A stretch of 43,743 bases of DNA, taken from positions 1-43,743 of the forward strand of contig JAUVTI010000002.1 of NCBI GenBank assembly GCA_030601605.1, given 5' to 3'. The translations under genes were made by a program, and so were the position numbers. Positions 24,590 through 32,748 of this stretch are shown one piece after another; the stretch's first letter is position 1, and each line of letters begins with the position of its first letter. Under the pieces are notes generated by a model that was given only the letters and a program-made list of their open reading frames with translations, was not told the DNA's origin and ran no database searches. The DNA is from Gemmatimonadales bacterium. Lineage in GTDB: Bacteria > Gemmatimonadota > Gemmatimonadetes > Gemmatimonadales > GWC2-71-9.

Positions 24590-26260
24590 TTACGGCGATT
24601 CCCCGCCGCCAAGCAACTCCAGCCTCGACACACCCCATCCGCCCGTGCGTTCGATATCGCGCAGCCCGCGGGCCAGCGTCTCCGGAATGGCGGCCGCGTC
24701 GCCGCCGACCTTCAGGTGGTCGAGTGGTCGGGCGCCCGGCTCGGGGATGATCACTCCCGGGTTCATCACTCCCTGCGGGTCGAACGCCTGCTTCACGTGG
24801 TGGAACAGCTCGATGATCTCCGCTCCGTACACTCGCTCGAGCGCGCCGGCCCGCAGCCGGCCATCTCCGTGCTCGCCGCTTGGAGTGCCGCCGAGCGTGA
24901 TCACGAGATCGGTCACTCGATCGAACAGGGTTGCGAGGCGCGCCTCGAAGTCCGGCTCGGTCGTGTCCACCAGGGCGTTGACGTGGAGGTGGCCGTCGCC
25001 GGCATGGCCGAAGGCCACGACCTGGATATCGAGTGCCTGCGCGGCGGCGCGCACGCCGGCCAGATAATCACCGAGCGCCGGCACCGGCACGCAGCCGTCC
25101 TCGATGATCTGGAGCGAGCGCTTGGTGTCGGGCAGCGCGGCGAGCACCGGGCTCGCCGCGTGGCGCAGCTCCCAGAGGCGGGCGTGCTCCTCGGGGTCCA
25201 GCGCTCTCTCGGCGAACGAGGAGAGGCTGCGGGCCGCGGCAACGGCCTCCTCGACGGTACCGCGCACCGCATCCGGGTCGATGCTCTCGAAGTCCACCAG
25301 CAGCACGGCGGCGGCATCGTCCGGGAGCCGCGCCTGCTCCCCCGCCAGGTCGAGGTACGTTCGGTCCAGCAGCTCCAGCGCGGCCGGCTCGAGCGGCAAC
25401 AGGTGCTCGATGAGCGATCCCAGCTGCTCGAGGTCGGCAACGCCGAGCAGCAGGCCCGCCACCGCGCCGGGACGGACGTCGAGCTCCAACTCGACTCGGG
25501 TGATCACCCCGAGCGTCCCCTCCGAACCGATCACCAGGTCCAGCAGGTCCCCGGTGTCGAGGTACGCGTCCAGGGCATAGCCGGCTGAGTTCTTCCGCGT
25601 GCGGGGGAAGCGTCGGCGTACCAGGTCTGCCGCGCTTCTTATCGGACCGGCCGCGTCGCGCTCGAAGCGCTCTACCCACCGTGGTACGGCGCCGAACTCC
25701 GGTGTGCGGCCGGCGCAGGCGACCGGGCTGCCAGGCGCGCCGCGGGTCAGCCACGTGCACTCCCCGTTGGTGGTCACCAACTCCAGGCCGCGCACCCAGC
25801 GCCGGATGCTGCCGTAGCAGACGCTGCGGGCGCCGGCGGCGTTGGTCGCGACCATGCCGCCGATCGTGCAGAACGCCCCGCTCGACGGATCGGGCGGCAG
25901 CCGCATTTCCTGGGCCGCGGCCGCCTCGTCCAGTGCCTGCCACGTCACCGCGGCTCCGACCGTCGCGACGCCGCGCTCGCTGACCGCCAACGGGCGGTCC
26001 AGCTGCTGCAGGTCGAGCATGATGCCGCTTCCCACGTTCCCGCCCGGCATGCCGCTCCCGGCCGCGCGGGGCACCAGCGCGAGCCCTTCGTCGCCCGCGT
26101 GCTCGAGCAGCCGCGGCAGGTCGTCCCGGTCCGCGGGGATCGCGACGGCAGCGGGGACGACGCGATAGGGACCGGCGCCCTCGCTGTAGGCGGCGCGCGC
26201 CGCCGGATCGGTGAGCCAGCGGCCGCGGAAGGCCTTTGGCGGCTGCGGATGCTGGGCCAT
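24590..26260 (-). CDS. FAD-binding oxidase/dehydrogenase, GlcD/D-lactate dehydrogenase type
   Basis: 556 residues from ATG 26260. The PCMH-type FAD domain has LVPRAAGSGMPGGNVGSGIMLDL, FCTIGGMVATNAAGARSVCYGS and LVIGSEGTLGVITRVELEL. The C-terminal FAD-oxidase domain has QVVAFGHAGDGHLHVN and GTPSGEHGDGRLR, with the substrate-binding histidines, ending FDPQGVMNPG. Members oxidise 2-hydroxyacids such as D-lactate or glycolate. There is no C-terminal iron-sulfur domain here, so electrons must pass to another carrier. Its ATG shares one base with the stop of the squalene/phytoene synthase (TGATG), which suggests co-translation but not an obvious pathway link. Confidence 0.92.
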   Translation of the reverse strand: MAQHPQPPKAFRGRWLTDPAARAAYSEGAGPYRVVPAAVAIPADRDDLPRLLEHAGDEGLALVPRAAGSGMPGGNVGSGIMLDLQQLDRPLAVSERGVATVGAAVTWQALDEAAAAQEMRLPPDPSSGAFCTIGGMVATNAAGARSVCYGSIRRWVRGLELVTTNGECTWLTRGAPGSPVACAGRTPEFGAVPRWVERFERDAAGPIRSAADLVRRRFPRTRKNSAGYALDAYLDTGDLLDLVIGSEGTLGVITRVELELDVRPGAVAGLLLGVADLEQLGSLIEHLLPLEPAALELLDRTYLDLAGEQARLPDDAAAVLLVDFESIDPDAVRGTVEEAVAAARSLSSFAERALDPEEHARLWELRHAASPVLAALPDTKRSLQIIEDGCVPVPALGDYLAGVRAAAQALDIQVVAFGHAGDGHLHVNALVDTTEPDFEARLATLFDRVTDLVITLGGTPSGEHGDGRLRAGALERVYGAEIIELFHHVKQAFDPQGVMNPGVIIPEPGARPLDHLKVGGDAAAIPETLARGLRDIERTGGWGVSRLELLGGGESP

Positions 26261-27312
26261 CAGTCCGGCGCCTCCGCGTACCGCTCATCCCATCCGGCGC
26301 CCGCCAGGCGGCGGAAGTAGGTCCGGACCAGCAGATTGCTCGGCGCCACGAGACGGGTAGCCACGATCGTGCGATAGACCTGGCCGCGGGTGATCTTCAC
26401 CTTGTGGTGCGGGTCGAGCAGCCGGTGATCCCGCTCCGCGAGATGCAGCGTCCGCACGGCGAAGTAGAGGGACGTGAGGCAGAACAGCCGGATGCCGTAC
26501 TCCGCGCGCGGCAGCGTGGTGGTGTATTCGAGCGCGTCGTCGAGGTGTCTCTTGGCCTTGTCGATCAGCAGCAGCATCACGCGGCGCCCGGCCTCGCTGA
26601 AGCGCTCGTCCTGCATATCCTCCGGGCGGATGCCGGCGACCTCGCAGAGCTGGCGCGGCACGAAGCTCCAGCCGCGCGCCCGGTCATCGGCCACGTCCTT
26701 GATGATGTTGGTGAGCTGCAGACCGAGTCCGAAACTCGTCGAGAGGGCGCGCAGCCGATCGTGGCGCTCGCCCCCGGCCGTGCCACCGTGCAGCGCAAAC
26801 AGCTCCGTGAGCAGGTGACCCACGGTTCCGGCCACGTAGTAGCAGTAGCGGTCGAGTTCCTCTACGGTGCCCAGCGCCTCGAGGTGGGCTCCCGGTCCGT
26901 CCTCGGCCCTGCGGGCGAACTCCGCCATCCCGGCGCACATCTCCTGCACCCAGGGGCGGACCGCGTTCTGCTGCTCTGACGGCAGGGCGCGGAACTCGCG
27001 CAGCACTGTCTCGGCCTGTCGCGCGAGCAGCTCCTCATCGGTGCCGGCGTCTGCGAACGCCTCCCGCAGCAGCTCGGCATCCGGTCCGCCATCGTCGAGG
27101 CAGCTACTGAAATGGGTGAATAACCGGTCCTGCTCGGCGGCGGCCAGCGTCGTCGAGTCCTCGATCGTGTCCGCGATGCGACACAGCAGATACGCAATCA
27201 GGACGGGGTGTTCGAGGTCGCGTGGGAGGAGACGGACACAGATCGCGAATGTGCGCGACACCTTGGGGAGCATCGCGTCGCAAAACGCGCGGTCGTTGGC
27301 GGCCGTCGTCAT
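26260..27312 (-). CDS. Squalene/phytoene synthase family protein
   Basis: 350 residues from ATG 27312 (MTTAANDRAFCDAMLPKVSRTFA); the extension to 27402 is rejected. The two Asp-rich metal motifs of head-to-head prenyl synthases are present: CRIADTIEDS (~60-70) and NIIKDVADDRARGW. The sequence KVSRTFAICVRLLP and YCYYVAGTVGHLLTELF also fit. Motif spelling is closer to squalene synthase (DTIED, NIIKD) than to phytoene synthase. It would condense two farnesyl diphosphates to squalene, or two geranylgeranyl diphosphates to phytoene. No cyclase or desaturase is in the window, so the end product (hopanoid, sterol or carotenoid) is unresolved. Coupled to the FAD oxidase by a 1-base overlap. Confidence 0.9.
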   Translation of the reverse strand: MTTAANDRAFCDAMLPKVSRTFAICVRLLPRDLEHPVLIAYLLCRIADTIEDSTTLAAAEQDRLFTHFSSCLDDGGPDAELLREAFADAGTDEELLARQAETVLREFRALPSEQQNAVRPWVQEMCAGMAEFARRAEDGPGAHLEALGTVEELDRYCYYVAGTVGHLLTELFALHGGTAGGERHDRLRALSTSFGLGLQLTNIIKDVADDRARGWSFVPRQLCEVAGIRPEDMQDERFSEAGRRVMLLLIDKAKRHLDDALEYTTTLPRAEYGIRLFCLTSLYFAVRTLHLAERDHRLLDPHHKVKITRGQVYRTIVATRLVAPSNLLVRTYFRRLAGAGWDERYAEAPD

Positions 27313-27382
27313 CGGTCGCGGGACGCCGGAGCCGGGCTTCCCCGGAGCCAGCGGGGCGGCACGTCCGATCGCACCGTATCGA

Positions 27383-27877
27383 TCACGGGGGCGGTGTGCC
27401 AAAGCGAGACCTGACTCCGGCGATCACTCGGCGCAGGATCTGCTCACCGGGGTGTCCCGGCGGCACGATGACCTCGGATTCCCTGGAAGGCATCGACGGG
27501 TCGACGGTGAGTCGGGTTACGGCCTCCGATGCCAGCCGTGTCTCGCCCTGCCTCACGGGGTCGGAGAAGAACCGCAACTTGATGACGTTCTCGGGCTGGA
27601 GCGAGTTCTCACCTCCGGGCCGCCGCGCCACCACATCGTACCACTCGGTCTCGAGGTACCCCTCTGCGGGACTGTTCCACCGGATGGCGAGACCCTCTGC
27701 CGCGACCAGCACAGCCACCTCCGTGATCACGTCCGCGGGGTCCCCGATCACCGTGTCCAACAGCGCCCCTGGAAGCGGTGGGAAGAATGGGCGCACTCCT
27801 CCGGATGCGCAGGCCGCGGCGACTGCGACCGCGAGTGCGGCCCCCGCGCCGACCAGGCGACTACTGACGGTCGTCAT
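27383..27877 (-). CDS. Hypothetical lipoprotein
   Basis: 164 residues from ATG 27877, chosen because MTTVSSRLVGAGAALAVAVAAAC is a lipoprotein signal with lipobox AAAC; a longer frame lies in the upstream gene. The mature part has beta-rich stretches (VITEVAVLVAAEGLAIRWNSPAEGYLETEWYDVV, VIKLRFFSDPVRQGETRLASEAVTRLTVDP), including a repeated pattern of short strands. I do not recognise a family. It overlaps the DUF2231 gene by 17 bases, so the two are expressed together in the envelope. Confidence 0.75.
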   Translation of the reverse strand: MTTVSSRLVGAGAALAVAVAAACASGGVRPFFPPLPGALLDTVIGDPADVITEVAVLVAAEGLAIRWNSPAEGYLETEWYDVVARRPGGENSLQPENVIKLRFFSDPVRQGETRLASEAVTRLTVDPSMPSRESEVIVPPGHPGEQILRRVIAGVRSRFGTPPP

Positions 27878-28421
27878 CGTCCGCTTCGGTCGTGGCCGTG
27901 CTGTCTGCTTCCTCATCTCCCTGCCCCTCTCCCGGCTCGTGTTCGTGCGCCATCGTTCGCTCGGCCAGCGCGCCTTCCAGCACCTGGGTCGGAACGCCGC
28001 CGCCGTAGCCGAAGACGATCGTGCCGCCCACATGTGCGGTCCAGATGATCCCCAGCGCACACAGCGCCGCGAGCGTCAGGTAAAGGGGCCTCTCCTTGCC
28101 GGTCATGCCGCGGCGGCGCCAGATGCTCCAGGCAGCGAGGATCACGAACGCCACTGTGAACGTTATGGCCAGCGTCTCGTGGCGCTCCATGACGAGATGG
28201 ACGCTCCCGCCATGCTCGAGTGCCTCCTCGGCGATCAGACCCGAGAACACGGCGAGAAGGGCTCCCGCGGCGCCCACCACCAGCATCCAGAAGCCCGTGG
28301 CGCGCAACGAGTCACGCTTGGTGATGTCGCCGGCGATCTCGAAAGCCACGGCGAGGACGAACAGGATCGACGGCAGATCGTTGAGCGCCGCATGCCATTG
28401 CACGGCCGAATCAGGTAGCAT
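27861..28421 (-). CDS. DUF2231-like membrane protein
   Basis: 186 residues from ATG 28421. Four hydrophobic helices are visible (LPSILFVLAVAFEIAG; FWMLVVGAAGALLAVFSGLIA; LAITFTVAFVILAAW; LYLTLAALCALGII). Histidines sit at helix boundaries: WHAALNDLPS, HETLAITF and AHVGGTIVFGYGGGVP, the pattern of DUF2231 proteins, which resemble small membrane b-type cytochromes. Heme binding is suggested but not shown. The tail after ~150 is very acidic (EADSTATTEADDDD). Downstream of the unknown protein at 28467 by 45 bases and overlapping the lipoprotein gene. Confidence 0.75.
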   Translation of the reverse strand: MLPDSAVQWHAALNDLPSILFVLAVAFEIAGDITKRDSLRATGFWMLVVGAAGALLAVFSGLIAEEALEHGGSVHLVMERHETLAITFTVAFVILAAWSIWRRRGMTGKERPLYLTLAALCALGIIWTAHVGGTIVFGYGGGVPTQVLEGALAERTMAHEHEPGEGQGDEEADSTATTEADDDDRQ

Positions 28422-28466
28422 CGTCAGGGTCCCGGTTCAGTGACGGTGGGTGGGGGCAGCGTGTGC

Positions 28467-29294
28467 TCACGCGCCCAGGGACTTCTTGATCTCGTCGGCA
28501 ATGCGCATGAACGCGCTCGGGCGCGGCGCGTGCAGCTTTGGTTTGGCGCCTATCTCTCCGTGCTCGAGGCGGTCGATCACCTGCTCCATCGCGACCTGCA
28601 CTCGCTCCAACTGGGAGCGGCGCCGGCGTGCCGCCACGAAGCCCAGCAGCGAGCCGAGAACGACCGGCAGCAGGGCCACGGGGAGCATCACTCCGAGCGT
28701 GGCGCCGACGACCGATGCCGCGGTGCCGAGGCCGGCCAACGTCGCGGCGGCGGCGATGTGGCTGTTGCGGGTGTTCGAGAGGTCCGCCACCAGCCTGACG
28801 TGACAGCGGCCCTCCTCCAGTGGCACTACCTGGCCCGTCATCTCCTTCGCGCGCGACAGCTCGTATGCGCGTCCGCCCACCTGAAGCCCCCGCTTGATGG
28901 ACGAGAACATGTCCTGACGCGCCTCCCACGAGGTTTGCTCCGGATAGCGGCGCTTCACCGACAGCAGCTCGCCCTCGGTCATCCAGCCGTTGAGGGCGTC
29001 GCGCAACTGACGGCAGTCACCCGGAATCGTGCGCTGCGCCGCGATCCGTGCCGGACCAGCCAGCCAGCCGGCGAGGCCAGGCTCCACCGTTGCGACGGCG
29101 CGGGTGCGCTCCTCCATGAGCGCCTGCTGCAGCAGGCCCGCCGGGATGCCCACCTCCTGGCCGAGCTGCATGAGCTCGCGCTCGGTGAGCCCGTCACCGA
29201 TGTCCCGCTCTCCAGCCTGGAGCTCGGCCGCGCGCTGAATTATCCGCTCCAGCGCGGCCCGATCGATGCGTGTGCCAGGGACGAGGTCGTTCAT
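28467..29294 (-). CDS. Hypothetical protein with two central membrane helices
   Basis: 275 residues from ATG 29294. The N-terminal ~55 residues (LERIIQRAAELQ...GLTERELMQLGQEVGIPAGLLQQAL) look like a small helical domain. A middle region follows, then two hydrophobic segments around 180-225 (IAAAATLAGLGTAASVVG; LGVMLPVALLPVVLGSLLGFVAA). The C-terminus is basic and helical (RRRRSQLERVQVAMEQVIDRLEHG). I do not recognise the function; similar N-terminal modules occur in uncharacterised proteins, possibly envelope sensors. It starts 4 bases after the thiolase stop, so it is co-transcribed. Confidence 0.7.
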   Translation of the reverse strand: MNDLVPGTRIDRAALERIIQRAAELQAGERDIGDGLTERELMQLGQEVGIPAGLLQQALMEERTRAVATVEPGLAGWLAGPARIAAQRTIPGDCRQLRDALNGWMTEGELLSVKRRYPEQTSWEARQDMFSSIKRGLQVGGRAYELSRAKEMTGQVVPLEEGRCHVRLVADLSNTRNSHIAAAATLAGLGTAASVVGATLGVMLPVALLPVVLGSLLGFVAARRRRSQLERVQVAMEQVIDRLEHGEIGAKPKLHAPRPSAFMRIADEIKKSLGA

Positions 29295-29298
29295 GGTG

Positions 29299-30483
29299 CT
29301 AGAAAGCCTCGACTATCACCGCCGCGCCCTGCCCGCCGCCGATGCATGCCGAGCCGAGCCCGTACCGCATGCCGGCGCGCCGCAGGGCGTGTAGCAGGTG
29401 GATGGTAATGCGTGCGCCGCTCGCCGCCAGCGGGTGGCCGATGGCGATAGCGCCGCCGTGCACGTTGGTGCGCTCCCGGTCGAGCCCGAGCTCCTTCTCG
29501 ACCGCCACGTACTGCGGTGCGAAGGCCTCGTTGACCTCGACCAGATCCATATCTTCGAGCTTCATCCCCGCTTTGGCGAGTGCCTTCCGTGCGGCCGGGG
29601 CCGGGCCGATGCCCATGTATGCGGGGTCCACGCCCACGAACCCCCACGATACCAGGCGGCCCAGCGGTTCCAGCCCATGCTCGGCGGCGAAGTCCTCGCC
29701 TGCCACGACGGTGGCGGCGGCGCCGTCACAGATGCCCGAGGCGTTGCCCGCCGTCACCAGGCCGTCCTTCCTGAAATATGGCGGCAAGGCCAGCAATGCA
29801 TCGAGGGTGGATTCGGGGCGCATGTGCTCGTCGGCACGCCATTCGACGATCTGGCCCGTGCGGCGGTCCTTCACGGGCACGGGAATCACTTCCGGATCGA
29901 AAACTCCTTCGTCCCATGCCTGCTTGGTGCGCTGGTGGGAGAGGAGCGCGTACTCGTCCACTTCCCGGCGCGAGAGCCCGTACTTCTCGGCCAGGTTCTC
30001 GGCGGTCTCTGCCATGGAGAGCCCACACTCCGGATCCGAAAGAGCCTCCCACAGCGAATCCTCCAACGGCGGAGCCGGCCCGAGCCGGTAGCCCCACCGA
30101 GCGCCGCGCAGCACGTGCGGCGCCTGGCTCATCGACTCGGTCCCGCCGGCGAGCACCACGCGCGACTCGTCGAGCAGGATCTGCTGTGCACCCTGGACGA
30201 TGGACTCGAACCCGGAGCCGCACAGCCGGTTCACCGTCACTGCCGGGACCTCGACAGGAATGCCGGTCTGCAGCGCCACGTGGCGCGCCAGGTAGATGGC
30301 ATCGGCCGATGTCTGCTGTGCGTTTCCGAACACCACGTGGTTCACGAGCTCGGGCGCCACGCCGGAGCGCTGAATGGCGTGCCGGCTGGCGATCACCCCG
30401 AGTTGAGTGGCGGAATGGCTCTTTAGCGTTCCGCCGAAGTTTCCGAAGCCCGTGCGGACGCCGGAAAGAAAGACGATGTTCAT
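29299..30483 (-). CDS. Acetyl-CoA C-acyltransferase (thiolase)
   Basis: 394 residues from ATG 30483, which overlaps the previous stop (ATGA). The thiolase triad is complete: C88 in VNRLCGSGFES, H350 in IAIGHPLAASGARI, and C380 in GSACIGGGQGAAV. NEAFAPQ and GGTESMSQAPH are also standard. It cleaves 3-ketoacyl-CoA, or in reverse condenses two acetyl-CoA. Whether it is biosynthetic or degradative cannot be read from the sequence. Its partner upstream is an isocitrate/isopropylmalate-type dehydrogenase, an unusual pairing. Confidence 0.95.
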   Translation of the reverse strand: MNIVFLSGVRTGFGNFGGTLKSHSATQLGVIASRHAIQRSGVAPELVNHVVFGNAQQTSADAIYLARHVALQTGIPVEVPAVTVNRLCGSGFESIVQGAQQILLDESRVVLAGGTESMSQAPHVLRGARWGYRLGPAPPLEDSLWEALSDPECGLSMAETAENLAEKYGLSRREVDEYALLSHQRTKQAWDEGVFDPEVIPVPVKDRRTGQIVEWRADEHMRPESTLDALLALPPYFRKDGLVTAGNASGICDGAAATVVAGEDFAAEHGLEPLGRLVSWGFVGVDPAYMGIGPAPAARKALAKAGMKLEDMDLVEVNEAFAPQYVAVEKELGLDRERTNVHGGAIAIGHPLAASGARITIHLLHALRRAGMRYGLGSACIGGGQGAAVIVEAF

Positions 30484-31529
30484 GGGAGGCGCTCCGCGAT
30501 CCACCGTGCCACCTCCTCAGTCGAGCGCTTGCCGCCGAGGTCAGGGGTGGTCTGGCCTTCGGTCAGGGCATCGCGCACTGCGGCTTCCACCGAGCGGGCG
30601 GCGTCGTCCAGCCCGAGGCTCTCCAGCATCAGAGCGCCCGCCAGGATCGCCGCCATGGGATTGGCGACTCCCTTTCCGGCGAGCGGCGGAGCCGACCCGT
30701 GCACCGGCTCGAACAGGCCCGCCCGTCCGGGATGGAGGTTAGCGCTGGCCGCGAGGCCGAGCCCGCCCACGAGCCCGGCGCCCAGGTCGGATAGGATGTC
30801 GCCGAAGAGGTTGTTCGTCACGATGACTTGGAACCGCTCCGGCGCCTGTACGAGTTCCATCGCCAGCACGTCCACGTAGCGGTGCTCCCGCGCGATCTCG
30901 GGGAAGTCGGCGCCCACTTCGTCGAACAGGCGCCGCCACAGCCGGTGCATCGGCACGGCGTTCGACTTGTCGCTCATCGTGATGCGCGTCCTGCCGTTGG
31001 CGCGCGCCCACTCGAAAGCGGCGCGGAGGATGCGCGACACTTTCGGCGCGGTGTGCACCTCGTGCGCGATCTGCTCCTCTTCGGCTGTGCCCTCGCGGCT
31101 GCTGTCGCCGCGCCCGAGGTAGAACCCCTCCGTGTTCTCGCGGAAGATCACGAAATCGATCGGGCGGTCGCCCTTGAGCGGACAGAGATCGGGGTGCAGC
31201 GTCCGCGTGGGCCGGAAGTTTACGTACAGGTCGAGTTTCAGGCGCAGCCCGAGCAGGATATCGCGCGCGTGCTCGTTGCCGGGAACGCGCGGATCGCCCA
31301 GCGCGCCGATCAGGATGGCGTCTACGTCGTCGCGCAGGTGGGTGAAGGCGCCATCCGGCAGGGTCTCCCCGGTCGCCAGGAAGTGGTCCGCCCCGTACGG
31401 CAGGTGCTCCCACACCAGCGTGGCATCGCCCGAGGCGGCGGCGCGCTCGATGGCCGGGATCGCGGCCTCGATCACCTCGGGGCCGATCCCGTCCCCTCCA
31501 ATGGTGGCGACGGAGAAACTGCGCGCCAT
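30480..31529 (-). CDS. Isocitrate/isopropylmalate dehydrogenase family protein
   Basis: 349 residues from ATG 31529. It opens SVATIGGDGIGPEV. The substrate loop reads GALGDPRVPGNEHARDILLGLRLKLDLYVNFRPTR, and the Mg-binding segment NNLFGDILSDLGAGLVGGLGLAASAN has the catalytic aspartates. FEPVHGSAPPLAGKGVANP is the NAD-binding signature. RENTEGFYLGRGD is closer to the isocitrate/tartrate branch, while other parts resemble LeuB. leuC/leuD are not nearby, so a leucine role is not supported by context. It performs an oxidative decarboxylation of a 2-hydroxyacid; the exact substrate is open. Five bases downstream of the zinc-ribbon gene. Confidence 0.88.
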   Translation of the reverse strand: MARSFSVATIGGDGIGPEVIEAAIPAIERAAASGDATLVWEHLPYGADHFLATGETLPDGAFTHLRDDVDAILIGALGDPRVPGNEHARDILLGLRLKLDLYVNFRPTRTLHPDLCPLKGDRPIDFVIFRENTEGFYLGRGDSSREGTAEEEQIAHEVHTAPKVSRILRAAFEWARANGRTRITMSDKSNAVPMHRLWRRLFDEVGADFPEIAREHRYVDVLAMELVQAPERFQVIVTNNLFGDILSDLGAGLVGGLGLAASANLHPGRAGLFEPVHGSAPPLAGKGVANPMAAILAGALMLESLGLDDAARSVEAAVRDALTEGQTTPDLGGKRSTEEVARWIAERLP

Positions 31530-31534
31530 CGGTG

Positions 31535-32236
31535 CTACCCGGTTACCGAGTGCCCGCAGGTGACGCAGAAGCGCCAGCCCGGCTCGAGAGCGTCACCGCA
31601 CGCGGGGCAGGTCGCCTCCTCCACCTGGCGGCCGCAGGATGGGCAATAGACCACTCGCCGCCCGCCGGGCAGCTCCACGTAGCAGTGCGGGCAGGTCGCC
31701 TCTACCGCCTCGAACACGAGCCCCCGCCCGTCGGGCGGCTCGACCGCCTCCGGCTCCGTGGATCCACCCTCGGCCGGCGCTTCCGGTTCAGGTGGAGCGA
31801 AGAGCTCGTCCGGGGTTGCAACCTCCGGCTCCGGCGGCGCGAATCTGCTGTCCTTCCGCGGGGCATGGCCGGGCGGCGCGTAAGCGACCTCTTCGTCCAG
31901 CACGGAGCGGACGCCTCTGGCGGTCAGCTTGACGGTGGCGGCGGCGAAGTCGCGGAACGCACCCGGGTCTGGGTTCACCGATTCCGCTTCGAGCGCGAGC
32001 GCCTCCTGGACGTCGAGCGGCTCCACCGAGGCGTAGCCTCGCTCACCCGACAACAGCCGTAACACGGCCATATCGTAGTCCTCGACGGACTCGAACTTGA
32101 GCGCGCGCCGGTGGCCCCGGTAGGGAACGATGTTCTGGTACAGCTCGGACACCTCGAACGGCGACGTGAGACGCTCGGGCGCATCCTTGGCCAGGTGATT
32201 CACCAGATAGCGGAACAGCCGATCGAGGTCATCCAT
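31535..32236 (-). CDS. Zinc-ribbon protein of unknown function
   Basis: 233 residues from ATG 32236 (MDDLDRLFRYLVNHLA). Residues 1-~115 form a helical domain unique to me (VPYRGHRRALKFESVEDYDMAVLRLLSG). Residues ~115-175 are acidic and proline-rich (FAPPEPEVATPDELFAPPEPEAPAEGG), a likely flexible linker. The C-terminus carries two CxxC pairs forming ribbon one (CPHC...CPSC) and two forming ribbon two (CPAC...CVTC), so two zinc ribbons are expected. Such tandem ribbons occur in many regulators and scaffold proteins. Eleven bases downstream of the dCMP deaminase gene. Confidence 0.78.
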   Translation of the reverse strand: MDDLDRLFRYLVNHLAKDAPERLTSPFEVSELYQNIVPYRGHRRALKFESVEDYDMAVLRLLSGERGYASVEPLDVQEALALEAESVNPDPGAFRDFAAATVKLTARGVRSVLDEEVAYAPPGHAPRKDSRFAPPEPEVATPDELFAPPEPEAPAEGGSTEPEAVEPPDGRGLVFEAVEATCPHCYVELPGGRRVVYCPSCGRQVEEATCPACGDALEPGWRFCVTCGHSVTG

Positions 32237-32247
32237 TCCCGGGTGCC

Positions 32248-32748
32248 TCAGCGCCACTCGCCGACCCAGCGGTCGTAGTGCACGGGAGTGATGCCCACTC
32301 GCTGGAGCAGCTCCACCCCGCTGGGGTCGCGGTACTTGCGGCGATAGAAGACGTGAGTGACGCCCGAGTTGATCATGGCCTTTGCACAGGCGACACAGGG
32401 ACTGTCGGTCAGGAACACCACCTTGTCGCGTATGCCGCCGGGCGCCTTCACCAGGGCGTTGATCTCCGAGTGGATGCATCCGCAACTGCCGGGGACGGTC
32501 GAGTCGCAGCGGTTGGGCAGCCCCCTGGCGTTTCCGTTGTACCCGATCGCGACCACGTTCTCAAGCCAGGCGTCCGTGATCACGGTGCCGACCTGGAGTC
32601 GCGCACAGGTCGAACGCTTCGCCAGCTCCTCGGCCATCCGCATGTACACCTCGTAGAGGGGAATGCGGTCGAGCGACGGCTCCTCTCCATCGGACAGGAC
32701 GTTCAATGGATGCGTGTTCTCGGATACACCGTCCTTGAAGGCGCTCAT
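32248..32748 (-). CDS. dCMP deaminase family protein
   Basis: 166 residues from ATG 32748, overlapping the RNase H stop (ATGA). The zinc site of the cytidine/deoxycytidylate deaminase fold is complete: CIHSEINAL (His and catalytic Glu) and PCVACAKAMINSGV. NVVAIGYNGNARGLPNRCD is the dCMP deaminase/ComEB signature. It would make dUMP from dCMP for the downstream ThyA. The first ~28 residues (DGVSENTHPLNVLSDGEEP) are an extension not seen in the core family. Confidence 0.92.
   Translation of the reverse strand: MSAFKDGVSENTHPLNVLSDGEEPSLDRIPLYEVYMRMAEELAKRSTCARLQVGTVITDAWLENVVAIGYNGNARGLPNRCDSTVPGSCGCIHSEINALVKAPGGIRDKVVFLTDSPCVACAKAMINSGVTHVFYRRKYRDPSGVELLQRVGITPVHYDRWVGEWR

Noticed and set aside
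24590..27312. FAD oxidase plus squalene synthase as a hopanoid HpnC/D/E set
   Set aside because: HpnE is an amine-oxidase-type FAD protein; this one is a GlcD-type FAD-binding oxidase. Only one synthase is present and no cyclase is seen.
30480..31529. Calling this gene leuB
   Set aside because: RENTEG is closer to the isocitrate/tartrate branch, no leuA/C/D is near, and its neighbour is a thiolase.
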